Positions 42,942-51,750 of a DNA stretch of 64,000 nucleotides are shown here, piece after piece. Each line of letters opens with the position of its first letter. The first letter of the stretch is position 1. The position numbers and the translations under genes were made by a program. The stretch is taken from contig NZ_CABFWF030000011.1 in assembly GCF_902153245.2 (NCBI RefSeq), forward strand, positions 64,648-128,647, written 5' to 3'. The stretch comes from Pseudorhizobium endolithicum. GTDB taxonomy: Bacteria; Pseudomonadota; Alphaproteobacteria; Rhizobiales; Rhizobiaceae. The notes below the pieces were generated by a model, which did not search any database, was not told the DNA's origin, and saw only the letters and a program-made list of their open reading frames with translations.

Positions 42942-44000
42942 TCAGGTCCTTCCGGAGACGGTGTTTCGAGATACGGCCGGCGCGGCCTCGTACCAGCCCT
43001 TCGAACGGTTCACGATCCAGACGACCGAGAGCATGACCGGTACCTCGATGAGGACGCCGACGACCGTCGCCAGCGCCGCGCCGGAATGGAATCCAAAGAG
43101 GCTGATGGCTGCGGCGACGGCTAGCTCAAAGAAGTTGGACGCCCCGATCAGTGCCGAGGGTCCGGCCACGCAGTGTCGCTCGCCGGACATGCGGTTGAGG
43201 ATGTAGGCCAGACCCGAGTTGAAGTAGACCTGGATCAGGATCGGGACCGCCAGCAGGGCGATGATCGTCGGCTGGGCGATGATCTGCTCACCCTGGAATC
43301 CGAACAGCAGGACAAGCGTGGCCAGCAGGGAAACAAGCGAGATCGGCTGCAGCCTTTCCAGCATCCTGTCTAACCCGGAGGTCGTGCCGTCGACAGTGAG
43401 CCTGCTTCTTAGAACCTGCGCGATGATAACGGGTATGACGATGTAAAGACCAACCGAGATGACCAGCGTATCCCACGGGACGGTGATTGCGGACAGCCCG
43501 AGAAGCAGGCCCACGATCGGCGCGAAGGCGACGATCATGATCGCGTCGTTGAGAGCTACCTGCGACAGCGTGAACAACGGTTCTCCGCGCGTCAGGTTGG
43601 ACCAGACGAAAACCATGGCCGTGCATGGGGCGGCCGCAAGGATGATCAGGCCCGCGATGTAGGAGTCGATCTGGTCCGCTGGCAGGTAAGGCCTGAACAG
43701 GTATCCGATGAAGAGCCATCCGAGGATCGCCATCGAGAACGGCTTGACGGCCCAGTTGATGAACAGCGTTACGCCGATCCCGCGCCAGTACGTGCCGACC
43801 TTCGCAAGGGAGCGGAAGTCGATCTTCAAAAGCATCGGGATGATCATCAACCAGATGAGGACGGCTACGGGGATGTTCACCTTTGCGACCTCGACCGCAC
43901 CAATTGTCTGGAATAGCCCCGGAATGAGATGTCCAAGGGCCACGCCGACGACGATGCAGAGGAAGACCCAGATGGTGAGATAGCGTTCAAATGCGGACAT
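42942..44000 (-). CDS. acr3: Arsenite efflux permease Acr3
   Basis: 352 residues, ten membrane segments, with the Acr3 hallmark cysteine motif in LIILAAAPCTAMVFVWSNLT near 135-155 and AIMIVAFAPIVGLLLGLS. Ends in a charged tail. It exports arsenite across the inner membrane, driven by the proton gradient. Its start overlaps the stop of the upstream arsenate reductase gene (TGATG). Confidence 0.93.
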   Translation of the reverse strand: MSAFERYLTIWVFLCIVVGVALGHLIPGLFQTIGAVEVAKVNIPVAVLIWLMIIPMLLKIDFRSLAKVGTYWRGIGVTLFINWAVKPFSMAILGWLFIGYLFRPYLPADQIDSYIAGLIILAAAPCTAMVFVWSNLTRGEPLFTLSQVALNDAIMIVAFAPIVGLLLGLSAITVPWDTLVISVGLYIVIPVIIAQVLRSRLTVDGTTSGLDRMLERLQPISLVSLLATLVLLFGFQGEQIIAQPTIIALLAVPILIQVYFNSGLAYILNRMSGERHCVAGPSALIGASNFFELAVAAAISLFGFHSGAALATVVGVLIEVPVMLSVVWIVNRSKGWYEAAPAVSRNTVSGRT

Positions 44001-44524
44001 CAGGCGGTCTCCCCGGCGGCAGAAGAGCCTTCCATCGCGCCAATCTGGCGGAGACGGGTTTGAAGCGCCATGCGATCGATGGACTCGAGCGGAAGGCTCA
44101 GGAACGCGATGATACGGTTCTTCAGGAATCTTGCGGCCTGGGCAAAGGCGCGCTGTACTTCAACTTCCGAGCCTTCTACGGCGGCAGGGTCTTCGACACC
44201 CCAGTGAGCGGTCATCGGATGTCCGATCCAGACCGGGCAGGCCTCACCTGCCGCGCTATCGCAGACCGTGAAGATGAAGTCCATTTCGGGAGCGCCCTCC
44301 TTGGCGAAGACATCCCAGCTTTTCGAAGAGAAGCCCGTCGAGGGATAGCCGAGCGCATCCAGTTCCTTGAGGGCATGCGGATTGACCTCGCCTCTTGGCT
44401 GGCTGCCGGCAGAGAACGCGCGGAAGCGACCTTTGCCCTCCTCGTTCAGGATAGACTCGGCGAGAATAGAACGAGCGGAATTGCCCGTGCACAGGAAGAG
44501 CACGTTGTAGGTCTTGTCGGTCAT
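44000..44524 (-). CDS. arsC: Arsenate reductase, low-molecular-weight phosphatase type (ArsC)
   Basis: 174 residues from MTDKTYNVLFLCTGNSARSI; the C-x5-S-R signature with catalytic Cys near 12 and the general acid region are typical, with CDSAAGEACPVWIGHP supplying the second and third redox cysteines near 89-96. It is the thioredoxin- or mycothiol-type family related to tyrosine phosphatases. A C-terminal helix of about 35 residues extends beyond the minimal domain. Coupled to acr3. Confidence 0.9.
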   Translation of the reverse strand: MTDKTYNVLFLCTGNSARSILAESILNEEGKGRFRAFSAGSQPRGEVNPHALKELDALGYPSTGFSSKSWDVFAKEGAPEMDFIFTVCDSAAGEACPVWIGHPMTAHWGVEDPAAVEGSEVEVQRAFAQAARFLKNRIIAFLSLPLESIDRMALQTRLRQIGAMEGSSAAGETA

Positions 44525-44538
44525 GGTCGTTGTCCGTG

Positions 44539-44976
44539 TTAGGTCGGAGGTCTGATGAGTTTCATGATCGTCGCCGAGGCCGGGCAGATTCCCGAGAGCT
44601 GGCGGGTGGATAGAATGGCCGCGGGGACGTTGCTCCGGTTGACCGGGACGAAACCCATTCGCTCGAAAAGCGGGGCTGCGGTTGTCGTGGCGAGGAAAAC
44701 AGCCGCGGTTTCTGGAGCCTGCTTGAGGGTCTCGCCAATCAGCGCCTTCGCAAGGCCTCTGCCACGGCATTCAGGCAGAACGACCACCGATCTTAGGAGG
44801 ACACTATCGCCGCAATGCTCTATCCCTGCGTAGGCGAGCGCCTTCCCGTCTCCGCCGACACCCCTGAAAAACGAACGTCCTTCCTCTTCTAGGTCCTCAA
44901 CCGGAAGGGCGGCTTCCGCGAGTGCTTTTCGGAGACCGGGGTCGCTGCCTTCGATCATCTCCAGCCGCATGGTCAT
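44539..44976 (-). CDS. GNAT acetyltransferase, ArsN2 type
   Basis: 145 residues from MTMRLEMIEGSDPGLRKALA. The acetyl-CoA loop is LPECRGRGLAKALIGETLKQ and the acceptor-side strand FERMGFVPVNR. Its place between arsR and arsC is that of ArsN2-type acetyltransferases, some of which detoxify the organoarsenical arsinothricin; the substrate here is inference. Overlaps arsR by four bases (ATGA). Confidence 0.8.
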   Translation of the reverse strand: MTMRLEMIEGSDPGLRKALAEAALPVEDLEEEGRSFFRGVGGDGKALAYAGIEHCGDSVLLRSVVVLPECRGRGLAKALIGETLKQAPETAAVFLATTTAAPLFERMGFVPVNRSNVPAAILSTRQLSGICPASATIMKLIRPPT

Positions 44977-45326
44977 GATTTCTCTACCTCGGACGCGCAA
45001 CATGGCGTCAACTCAGCGATCAGAGGCGCGCATAACTCGGTGGAGCCTCCGCAACAGTCTTTCAGCAGGAACAACGTCAGCTCTCGAAGGCCATCCAGGT
45101 CAGCCCTATAGATGATTGAACGGCTCTGCCTCTCGCTCGTCACCAGTCCAGCTCGCGAGAGTGTGGCGAGATGCGCTGACATCGTGTTTTGCGGCACATC
45201 GAGCATCCGCGCCAACTCCCCTGCCGGGACGCCCTCCGGCTCATGCCTCACCAAGGCGCGAAACGTCTCAAGCCTCGTTGTTTGTGCCAATGCGCCGAGC
45301 GCCGTGATCGCAAGTGAACTTTCCAT
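44973..45326 (-). CDS. arsR: ArsR-family repressor of the main ars operon
   Basis: 117 residues: winged helix (AQTTRLETFRALVRHEPEGV; PQNTMSAHLATLSRAGLVTS) followed by C-terminal cysteines (LLKDCCGGSTELCAPL; TPCCASE) for arsenite binding. It heads the operon arsR-arsN2-arsC-acr3-arsC-arsH on the minus strand. A dyad TATCC-N8-GGATA is placed directly upstream of its start as operator. A second arsR at 40244 controls the divergent MFS/DUF6428 pair. Confidence 0.92.
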   Translation of the reverse strand: MESSLAITALGALAQTTRLETFRALVRHEPEGVPAGELARMLDVPQNTMSAHLATLSRAGLVTSERQSRSIIYRADLDGLRELTLFLLKDCCGGSTELCAPLIAELTPCCASEVEKS

Positions 45327-45327
45327 A

Positions 45328-45345
45328 TATCCAGAATAACGGATA
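45328..45345. promoter_or_regulatory. Candidate ArsR operator
   Basis: TATCC (45328-45332) and GGATA (45341-45345) are inverted with 8 bases between, starting 2 bases upstream of the arsR ATG. Position and A/T-rich spacing fit autorepression. Confidence 0.45.
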
Positions 45346-45471
45346 GGATAATGAAGTCAACCTTTCTGCCTTGTCACCCTTCGTGGACAGAAGTCCGAAA
45401 GTAGCGGTCGACCGACAGATGTCCGCTTGTGGCGCGAGAGGGACCATCGGCAGTCCGCCGATGGTCAGGAA

Positions 45472-46093
45472 CTACAGCTCAATTTGCTCAGCGATCCGCA
45501 GAGCATCGTCCACCTCGACGCCCGGGTATCGGACGGTGTTTTCAAGCTTCGTGTGACCGAGCAGAATCTGCACGGCTCGGAGGTTGCCAGTCTTCTTGTA
45601 AATCTGTGCCGCCCTTAGTTCTCCTCAGGGAGTGGGTCCCATAGGCGCTGGCTTCAAGTCCGATAGACGTTATCCATCGCTGTACAATCCGTGCGTACTG
45701 CCTCGTCGACAGATGCTGCGACGTCTTACGGCGGCTTGGGAACAGATAGCTGCCGCCGCTCCGTTGGATGAATGGAAGCCAGGCCATAAGTGCAGCTTTG
45801 GTCTGGTCGGTCACTTCGAACTGTACGGGCCGATTTGTCTTCTTCTGGATGATGGTTGCTCGATCCCTGATCGAGCTACCGGACCACAGGTCTTCGACCC
45901 TCAGTCTTACGAGGTCGCAGGCGCGAAGCTTGCTGTCGATGGCGAGATTGAAAAGCGCCAGCTCTCTGATGGCTCCGCACATTTGCAGTCGAACGCGGAT
46001 CGACCATACGTACTTTGGCTGAAGTGGGCGCTTCTGACCAACCAGGATACCCTTGTTCCAGGGGCGGCGGGGACGTGGTGGTGTAATATCCAT
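45472..46093 (-). pseudogene. Tyrosine recombinase/integrase, frameshifted near the C terminus
   Basis: From MDITPPRPRRPWNKGILVGQ the frame shows the catalytic arginine region (SKLRACDLVRLRVEDLW) and GTHSLRRTK, then turns to GGTDLQEDWQ. In the next frame the sequence continues as KAAQIYKKTGNLRAVQILLG then HTKLENTVRYPGVEVDDALR, with the final His and the Tyr nucleophile, and stops at 45472. One extra G in a GGG run near 45620-45626 explains the shift; the 622-base span fits. Such small recombinases are common on rhizobial replicons. It lies between the arsenic and copper blocks. Confidence 0.8.
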
Positions 46094-46289
46094 TGAGGAG
46101 TTCTCCGCCACTCCTCCCGCCGCGTCGCCTCTATCAGGCAGCGGATTGTAGCGCATTTCGTCGCTACTCGGCCCAAAGCTGACATGGCCTATGCCGCTCA
46201 GTTTTGGGCACTACAGTACCCCTCGTAAGTCAGGGTGCCTGAGGCTTTGTCAGCATCAGGCACCTTGGCAGACGTCTCTTGCACTGTCG

Positions 46290-47078
46290 CTACATTGCAT
46301 GACCAGGGGCGAGCCCCGTAGAAGCGAGTGCCATCCAGATCGCCATGGCGATCATCATCAGGTTCTCAGTCAGCGAGATGAAGCCGAGCGGTACGTTGCT
46401 CGATCCGCCAACGCAGGCGCATTTCAGCTCCCGTCTGTCGATGTAGACCGCCTTGAAGACCGAGACTGCTCCAATGGTGCCGATGAATAGCGCCACCGGG
46501 ACAGAGAGCCAGTTCGCCACTCCGGCCACCATCAGAACGCCTGCCAGCCCCTCCGCGTAAGGATAGATGTAGCTGTAGGGAACCCAACGTTTAGCCAGGA
46601 GGTCGTAGTTCAGGAACATGGTCGCGAAGCTCTCGACGTTCTGGAGCTTCAGCATCGCCAGAACGACCATGGAAAAGGCGATGAACCACTCCGCTGCGCG
46701 CAGTGTGAACGGGTTGCCCAGGACGGCATAGCTTGCCGCGAGAGCCATCAGAGCCGTCAGCGTAAACAGAACGATGACCGGCCGATAGGTGGTCGCTTTG
46801 GGGTCGGCCACTGGCTTGCCGAGGAACCTGCGCAGGTCATCGTGGCCGCCCACACGGTGGCCGCTGACAAATACCTGCGGAGTGGTCGAGACACCATGCT
46901 TCGCCTTGAACGCATCGGTCTCTTCACGGGTGGTCAGGTGGTGGTCCTCGACCTTGTATCCTTCCCGGCGGAGCAGGTCCTTTGCCTTCAGGCCATAGGG
47001 GCATGTATGACCGGGCATGACCATTCGATAGAGGATGGCCTTCTTCTCCAGCAATGCGGGGTCTGTTCTCTCCAACAT
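46290..47078 (-). CDS. Glutaredoxin-like domain fused to a MauE/DoxX-like membrane protein
   Basis: 262 residues from MLERTDPALLEKKAILYRMV. Residues 15-85 are a glutaredoxin-like fold with HTCPYGLKAKDLLRREGYKV (one Cys in the CPYG site, second Cys missing) and STTPQVFVSGHRVGGHDDLR. Four membrane segments follow, with a MauE-like order and a CACVGGSSNVPLGFISL segment late. Divergent from the MerR regulator and transcribed from the long-spacer promoter at 47114-47146. A role in thiol supply or metal handling is likely but untested. Confidence 0.7.
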   Translation of the reverse strand: MLERTDPALLEKKAILYRMVMPGHTCPYGLKAKDLLRREGYKVEDHHLTTREETDAFKAKHGVSTTPQVFVSGHRVGGHDDLRRFLGKPVADPKATTYRPVIVLFTLTALMALAASYAVLGNPFTLRAAEWFIAFSMVVLAMLKLQNVESFATMFLNYDLLAKRWVPYSYIYPYAEGLAGVLMVAGVANWLSVPVALFIGTIGAVSVFKAVYIDRRELKCACVGGSSNVPLGFISLTENLMMIAMAIWMALASTGLAPGHAM

Positions 47079-47113
47079 TTTCACGTCTCCTTCGTCTTGT
47101 GAAACCGTTGGTA

Positions 47114-47146
47114 AGACCATACGTTCCGTACCATGGTACGGAGTCA
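47114..47146 (-). promoter_or_regulatory. MerR-type promoter with 18-bp palindromic operator
   Basis: On the minus strand TTGACT (47146-47141) and TATGGT (47120-47115) are separated by 20 bases. That spacer carries most of TCCGTACCATGGTACGGA (47125-47142), a perfect 18-bp palindrome. An overlong spacer filled by a dyad is the mark of MerR-family activated promoters. It would drive the gene at 46290-47078, with the divergent merR gene starting at 47154. Confidence 0.7.
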
Positions 47147-47153
47147 AGCCCCT

Positions 47154-47537
47154 ATGGATATGACAATCGGAAAATTTGCTGCCACAGGAAAAGTCGGGGT
47201 GGAAACCATCAGGTTTTATCAGCGCAAGGGTCTTCTGCAGACGCCGAAGCGGCTGGACGGCGGCAGGCGATATGGAAGCGAGGACGTCCGGCGGCTCCTG
47301 TTCATCAAGCAGGCCCAGTCGGCGGGATTCACGCTGGAGGAGATCAGGGAACTGCTCGATCTCGATGCCGGAGATGACAGGGAACGCGCTCGCGAGGCCG
47401 CCAGGGCACGTCTCGCCGCACTGGATGAGCGGATCGCCGAGTTGAACAGGGCGCGCGAGGCTCTGGAACGGCTGATCGGCGAATGTGCCTCAGGCAAGAA
47501 GGGGCCTTGCCCGATCCTGGCATCGTTTGGACTGTAG
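47154..47537 (+). CDS. MerR-family metal-responsive regulator
   Basis: About 127 residues from MDMTIGKFAATGKVGVETIR. The winged helix matches Hg(II)-MerR and relatives, followed by the dimerisation helix and LIGECASGKKGPCPILASFG, which keeps the two C-terminal cysteines corresponding to Cys117 and Cys126 of MerR. The helix-start cysteine (Cys82 in MerR) is replaced: the region reads LDAGDDRERARE. So it may sense a different metal or use two ligands. Divergent promoter and palindrome at 47125-47142. Confidence 0.85.
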   Translation: MDMTIGKFAATGKVGVETIRFYQRKGLLQTPKRLDGGRRYGSEDVRRLLFIKQAQSAGFTLEEIRELLDLDAGDDRERAREAARARLAALDERIAELNRAREALERLIGECASGKKGPCPILASFGL

Positions 47538-47601
47538 GGCCTTGTGCCTGCGGTCTCTCGCAGTCGTCTTTGCGGCGATTCCCCTTGCAGCAGCGAATGC
47601 T

Positions 47602-48051
47602 CTAGCTCGGTCTCACCGCAAAATAGACGTAAGGTGCTGAACCGTCGCGAGGGACGGCCATCACGTCATAGCTAGCCCGTGGGTCATCCCCCATGCCAAG
47701 CGAGCCGGATGGCATGCCCGCGACGGCAAGCCCGGCAAGCGGCGGACGTTCGCGTAGAAGCTTCTCCGCAGCTTCCAGGGGGACATGGCCTTCAAGGTAG
47801 TAGCCGTCGACTTCCGCCGTATGGCAGCCCCACAGATCAGAGGGGACTTTGAGACCGTTCTTTACGGCATCCATGTCGGCTTCGTTGACGGTTCTGACGT
47901 CATATCCGGCCCTGCCGAAGGCCGAAGCCCAAGCGGCGCAACACCCGCAGTTCGGGTCCTTGTGAACCGTCACCTTCGGTGCTGCCGCTAGGACCATGCC
48001 CGGAGCGGCTACTGCCGATGCGACCAGGCTGATGAATGTTCTACGTTTCAT
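47602..48051 (-). CDS. DUF411 family periplasmic metal-binding protein
   Basis: 149 residues with a Tat-like or Sec signal (KRRTFISLVASAVAAPGMVL). The DUF411 core carries DPNCGCCAAWASAFGRAGYD, with the CGCC site, and VPSDLWGCHTAEVDGYYLEG. The family is regularly found in copper-resistance operons and is thought to bind copper. First of a run of minus-strand copper genes. Confidence 0.88.
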   Translation of the reverse strand: MKRRTFISLVASAVAAPGMVLAAAPKVTVHKDPNCGCCAAWASAFGRAGYDVRTVNEADMDAVKNGLKVPSDLWGCHTAEVDGYYLEGHVPLEAAEKLLRERPPLAGLAVAGMPSGSLGMGDDPRASYDVMAVPRDGSAPYVYFAVRPS

Positions 48052-48104
48052 CTGTTTCTCCTCTAGGGTCCGGCCGCCACGGGTTGCCGGGGCGGCCAAG
48101 GTCC

Positions 48105-48389
48105 TCACTTCAGCTGCGTGACAGTCAGCTTTCCATTCAAACGGTCGGCGACGAACTCTACCGTCGAACCCTGCTTCATTTTCTCCAGCATTGCCTCGTC
48201 CTGAACATGGAAGACCATGGTCATCGCTGGCATGTCGAGGCTCTTCAGCTCTTCGTGGATGAGGGTAACCTTCTTGGCCTTGGTGTCGACCTTCTTGACC
48301 GTGCCCTTGGTGAATTCCTGGGCGAAGGCTCCGGTGGCTGCACCCAAGGTCAAGGTGGCGGCAAGCGCGATGTTGAGGATTGCTTTCAT
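48105..48389 (-). CDS. CusF-like periplasmic copper-binding protein
   Basis: 94 residues. Signal peptide ending AFAQ, then the OB-fold core with KVTLIHEELKSLDMPAMTMV and FHVQD. The His and two Met ligands of CusF (H-x..-M-x-M) are present in HEELKSLDMPAMTM. It would carry Cu(I)/Ag(I) in the periplasm. No CusA or CusB is encoded in this window. Confidence 0.88.
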   Translation of the reverse strand: MKAILNIALAATLTLGAATGAFAQEFTKGTVKKVDTKAKKVTLIHEELKSLDMPAMTMVFHVQDEAMLEKMKQGSTVEFVADRLNGKLTVTQLK

Positions 48390-48409
48390 GGTGGTGCTCC
48401 TTTCGTTGC

Positions 48410-48886
48410 TTACTTTTCGGCGACGGTGACGTTGCCGTGCATTCCGGCATCGTAGTGGCCGGGTACGAGACAGGCGACCTTGAAGACGCCGTCATTCGTG
48501 AACTTCCAGACGATCTCTCCAGATTCGCCCGGTGCCAGTCGGATCGCATTCGGGTCGTCGTGTTCCATCTCGGGGAACTTCTCCATGAGAGCCTTGTGCT
48601 CCATGACCTTGTCCTCCTGGTCGAGAACGAACTCGTGGTCCACCTCACCATCGTTCTTCACGGCAAAGCGGATCGTCTGGCCCTTGCGGACCTTGAAGCT
48701 GTCCGGTGTGAAGACCATGCGGCCGTCATCGGTTTCCTTCATGCTGACACGGATCGTCTGGGTGACCTTCGACTTCTGTCCGGGTTCACCCACCGCCATC
48801 TCGCCGTGACCTCCGGCGTGGTTTCCGGCGGCGATGGCCGGGGTTGCGAGCGAGGCCAGAAGCAGGCCCGTCAATGCAGTCTTCAT
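48410..48886 (-). CDS. Cupredoxin-domain copper resistance protein
   Basis: 158 residues from MKTALTGLLLASLATPAIAA. A His-rich linker (GNHAGGHGEM) precedes a cupredoxin fold: KVRKGQTIRFAVKNDGEVDH, then VACLVPGHYDAGMHGNVTVA with the type 1 copper Cys, His and Met. It resembles small CopI-type blue copper proteins. Lies between cusF-like and the multicopper oxidase. Confidence 0.85.
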   Translation of the reverse strand: MKTALTGLLLASLATPAIAAGNHAGGHGEMAVGEPGQKSKVTQTIRVSMKETDDGRMVFTPDSFKVRKGQTIRFAVKNDGEVDHEFVLDQEDKVMEHKALMEKFPEMEHDDPNAIRLAPGESGEIVWKFTNDGVFKVACLVPGHYDAGMHGNVTVAEK

Positions 48887-48916
48887 AGGCAATATCCTTC
48901 TCAAGGTGAGCTTCGA

Positions 48917-50275
48917 TCAGTGGTGTTCCGAATGGCTCGGGGTGATTGTTGTCGTCGCATCGGTGGCCTTGGGCGCATCCGGGAGGCTTCCGGTCCATTC
49001 CCATGCCTGGGTGCCGGGCGGGTTCTCGTACCAGCCGGGATCGCTGTAATCGCCAGCGGAGATGCCCTCGCGAACCTTCACGACCGAGAACATGCCGCCC
49101 ATCTCGATGGGCCCGTGAGGCCCCCAACCGGTCATCATCGGGATCGTGTTTTCCGGTATCTCCATGGACATCTCGCCCATGTCCGCCATCCCGGCGGTTC
49201 CCATCGGCATGTATTCGGGCTGGAAGCGTCGGATTTTGCTGGCCACCTGCTTCTTGTCGACGCCTATGAAGGTCGGGATGTCATGGCCCATGGCATTCAT
49301 GGTGTGGTGCGACTTGTGGCAGTGGATCGCCCAGTCGCCGACGTACTTGGCGTCGAACTCGTAGGCGCGCATCGCGCCAACCGGGATGTCGATGCTGACC
49401 TCCGGCCAGCGGGCCTCCGGACGCACCCAGCCCCCATCCGTGCAGGTGACTTCGAAGTCGTAGCCGTGCATGTGGATTGGATGGTTGGTCATCGTCAGGT
49501 TTCCGACCCGGACGCGGACCTTGTCGTTCTTCGAAACAACAAGCGGGTCGATGCCGGGGAACACGCGACTATTCCAGGCCCAGAGGTTGAAGTCCGTCAT
49601 TTCCATGATGCGCGGGACATAGGAGCCCGGCTCGATATCGAAGGCATTCAGGAGGAAGACGAAGTCGCGGTCGACCGGCATGAACGTCGGGTCCTTGGGA
49701 TGGACCACGAAGAAGCCCATCATGCCCATGGCCATCTGGACCATTTCGTCTGAATGCGGGTGGTACATGAAGGTGCCCGACTTCACGAGGTCGAACTCGT
49801 AGACGAAGGTTTTGCCGACGGGGATATGAGGCTGCGAAAGACCGCCCACACCATCCATGCCCGATGGCAGGATCATGCCATGCCAGTGGATCGTCGTGTG
49901 TTCCGGAAGCTTGTTGGTCACGAAGATGCGGACCCGGTCACCTTCGACAGCTTCAATCGTCGGCCCAGGGGACTGGCCGTTGTACCCCCAGAGATAGGCG
50001 GTCATCCCTTCCGCCATCTCCCGTTCGACCGGCTCGGCTACCAGATGGAATTCCTTGACGCCATTGTTCATCCGGAACGGCAGGGTCCATCCATTGAGGG
50101 TAACAACCGGATTGTAGTCGGGCCCAGTGGTGGGCTTGACCGGCGTCTGGGTGGCGGCCGTATCCATCAGTGCCGCCTCCGGCAAACCCATGTTGGAAGT
50201 CCGGCCCCACGTCTGCGAGGAAACCAATGCGGCACCTGCCGCACCTGCTCCCAGTAATTGTCTTCTGCTGAACAT
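48917..50275 (-). CDS. Multicopper oxidase (CopA/CueO type)
   Basis: 452 residues with a Tat signal (FSRRQLLGAGAAGAALVSSQ). The copper ligands occur in the usual order: IHWHGMILPSG, FMYHPHSDEMVQ, HPIHMHGYDFEV and IHCHKSHHTMNAMGH. It would oxidise Cu(I) to Cu(II) in the periplasm. It differs from the second oxidase at 59242 in lacking the long methionine-rich insert. Downstream of a TolC-type gene in the same direction. Confidence 0.9.
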   Translation of the reverse strand: MFSRRQLLGAGAAGAALVSSQTWGRTSNMGLPEAALMDTAATQTPVKPTTGPDYNPVVTLNGWTLPFRMNNGVKEFHLVAEPVEREMAEGMTAYLWGYNGQSPGPTIEAVEGDRVRIFVTNKLPEHTTIHWHGMILPSGMDGVGGLSQPHIPVGKTFVYEFDLVKSGTFMYHPHSDEMVQMAMGMMGFFVVHPKDPTFMPVDRDFVFLLNAFDIEPGSYVPRIMEMTDFNLWAWNSRVFPGIDPLVVSKNDKVRVRVGNLTMTNHPIHMHGYDFEVTCTDGGWVRPEARWPEVSIDIPVGAMRAYEFDAKYVGDWAIHCHKSHHTMNAMGHDIPTFIGVDKKQVASKIRRFQPEYMPMGTAGMADMGEMSMEIPENTIPMMTGWGPHGPIEMGGMFSVVKVREGISAGDYSDPGWYENPPGTQAWEWTGSLPDAPKATDATTTITPSHSEHH

Positions 50276-50286
50276 GATCGTTTCCT

Positions 50287-51750
50287 TTAGTGCCCGCCGC
50301 TCTCGGCCGCTTCCGCTGAGGGGACGTCCGTTTCACCGGAAGGCGCACCGGCGCTGCCGCCATAGATGGCGGGGGCGAGGTTCGCTTCGGCTAGCCAGAA
50401 GTCTCTCTTTGCGTTGACTGCGAGGAGGGCTGAATTGACGCTGTCCCGGCTGTCCGAGATCAGTTCGAAGGTGCTTGTGAGCATGCCGTTGTAGGTGAGC
50501 AGCGACTGCTCCTCGACCGCCTTGCGCAAGGGAAGAACGTTGTTCCTGTAGTGGCGCGCTATGTCGTAGTTGGAGCGGTACGCCTGGTAGGCGGACCTCG
50601 CCTCCGAGCGGGCGTTGACCGCCTTTTCCGCCAGTTGGTTGGCCGCCCGCATGTAGGCCAACTCGCCTTTTCGGAGCCGCGCCTGACCGGAATCGAAGAT
50701 CGGGATCGTGAATTCCAGAGAAGCGGTCCGCGACACTTCGGAGACGATGCCATGATCCTCGCGTTCGCGCTCCTTCTCCACCATGCCCACCAGCTCGATA
50801 TCCGTGACGATCCGGGTTGCGTCCTCCAGCTTGTAGGACTGCGCCGTCGCCTGAAGCTCCAGCCGGGCTATTTGGAGATCGATGCGCTTGTGGATCGCTT
50901 CGGCCTCGATGTCGTCGCGTTTGATCAGGGCCCGAGGCAATGACGGGAGCTGGTTCGGTATCTGGAACTCGATGTCGGACCCAGACAGTCCCATCAGCCG
51001 GATCAGCTCTTCCTTCGCCAGCCGCGCAGCCAATCTTGCCTTCGCGGTTTCGCCCGTCAGTTCGGCATAGAACACATGTTCCCGGGCTTGCTCTCCCTTT
51101 GGCATCGACCCCGCTTCACCCAGTTTCTGGGTCAGATCGGACGCCGCCTCTGCCGCAGCGCGCGCGCGGTTGAGGTAGGCGACATTTTCCCATGCCGCGA
51201 CCGCGTTGATCCAGGCCCGGCGCGTATCGGCGGCAAGCGAGATGGTTGCGAGCGCTGCATTGAGCTGGGCCTGCCGGAAGCGTGTCTCGGCGATCTTCAT
51301 GTTCCTGTCATAGGTCACCAATGACAGGATGTTTGCCGCGATGGCACCTTCCAGCACCCGGTAGGCTTCAAGCCCGGGTGTGCCGATACCGGAGACGCCA
51401 ACCGAGAACTTCGGCAGAACCGAAAGCTGCGTCTGCCAGGCATCTGCTGCACTGTCACCGAGGTCGGCATAAGCCGCCTGAAGGCCCTTGTTGTTGAGCA
51501 GTGCCACTTGCACAGCAGTCTCGGCGTCCACCGTCTTCCTGGCCATCAGCGTCTTGACGCGGTCGCGAACCACCTGGGCGTGCTGCTGGTTCTGCACCCA
51601 TACCGTCTGCTTGCCTGTCGCCTCGCCACTCTTGAGAGAGACATTCAGGAATCCGGCATCCTTGGCGGCATAGTCAGTAGAAACACAGCCTGCCGCGATG
51701 AGCGGCAATGCCAGCACTGAGAGAACCTTGAGCTTCCTGCCGAGCATCAT
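50287..51750 (-). CDS. TolC-family outer membrane efflux lipoprotein (CusC-like)
   Basis: 487 residues. The signal peptide ends in a lipobox (LIAAGC), and two TolC repeats with long helices follow (AYADLGDSAADAWQTQLSVL; ETRFRQAQLNAALATISLAA; RKGELAYMRAANQLAEKAVN). Family members form the exit duct of tripartite pumps. In this window it sits with copper oxidase genes but without an RND pump or adaptor. Its ATG overlaps the stop of the small lipoprotein gene upstream. Confidence 0.88.
   Translation of the reverse strand: MMLGRKLKVLSVLALPLIAAGCVSTDYAAKDAGFLNVSLKSGEATGKQTVWVQNQQHAQVVRDRVKTLMARKTVDAETAVQVALLNNKGLQAAYADLGDSAADAWQTQLSVLPKFSVGVSGIGTPGLEAYRVLEGAIAANILSLVTYDRNMKIAETRFRQAQLNAALATISLAADTRRAWINAVAAWENVAYLNRARAAAEAASDLTQKLGEAGSMPKGEQAREHVFYAELTGETAKARLAARLAKEELIRLMGLSGSDIEFQIPNQLPSLPRALIKRDDIEAEAIHKRIDLQIARLELQATAQSYKLEDATRIVTDIELVGMVEKEREREDHGIVSEVSRTASLEFTIPIFDSGQARLRKGELAYMRAANQLAEKAVNARSEARSAYQAYRSNYDIARHYRNNVLPLRKAVEEQSLLTYNGMLTSTFELISDSRDSVNSALLAVNAKRDFWLAEANLAPAIYGGSAGAPSGETDVPSAEAAESGGH

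Noticed and set aside
46290..47537. Reading the MerR-linked pair as a mercury-resistance (mer) operon
   Set aside because: No merA, merT or merP is present, and the regulator lacks one of the three mercury-binding cysteines.
48380..49753. Plus-strand frame of about 450 codons across the cupredoxin and oxidase genes
   Set aside because: It spans two minus-strand genes with copper-site motifs and is rich in His/Arg/Val, typical of antisense of high-GC genes.
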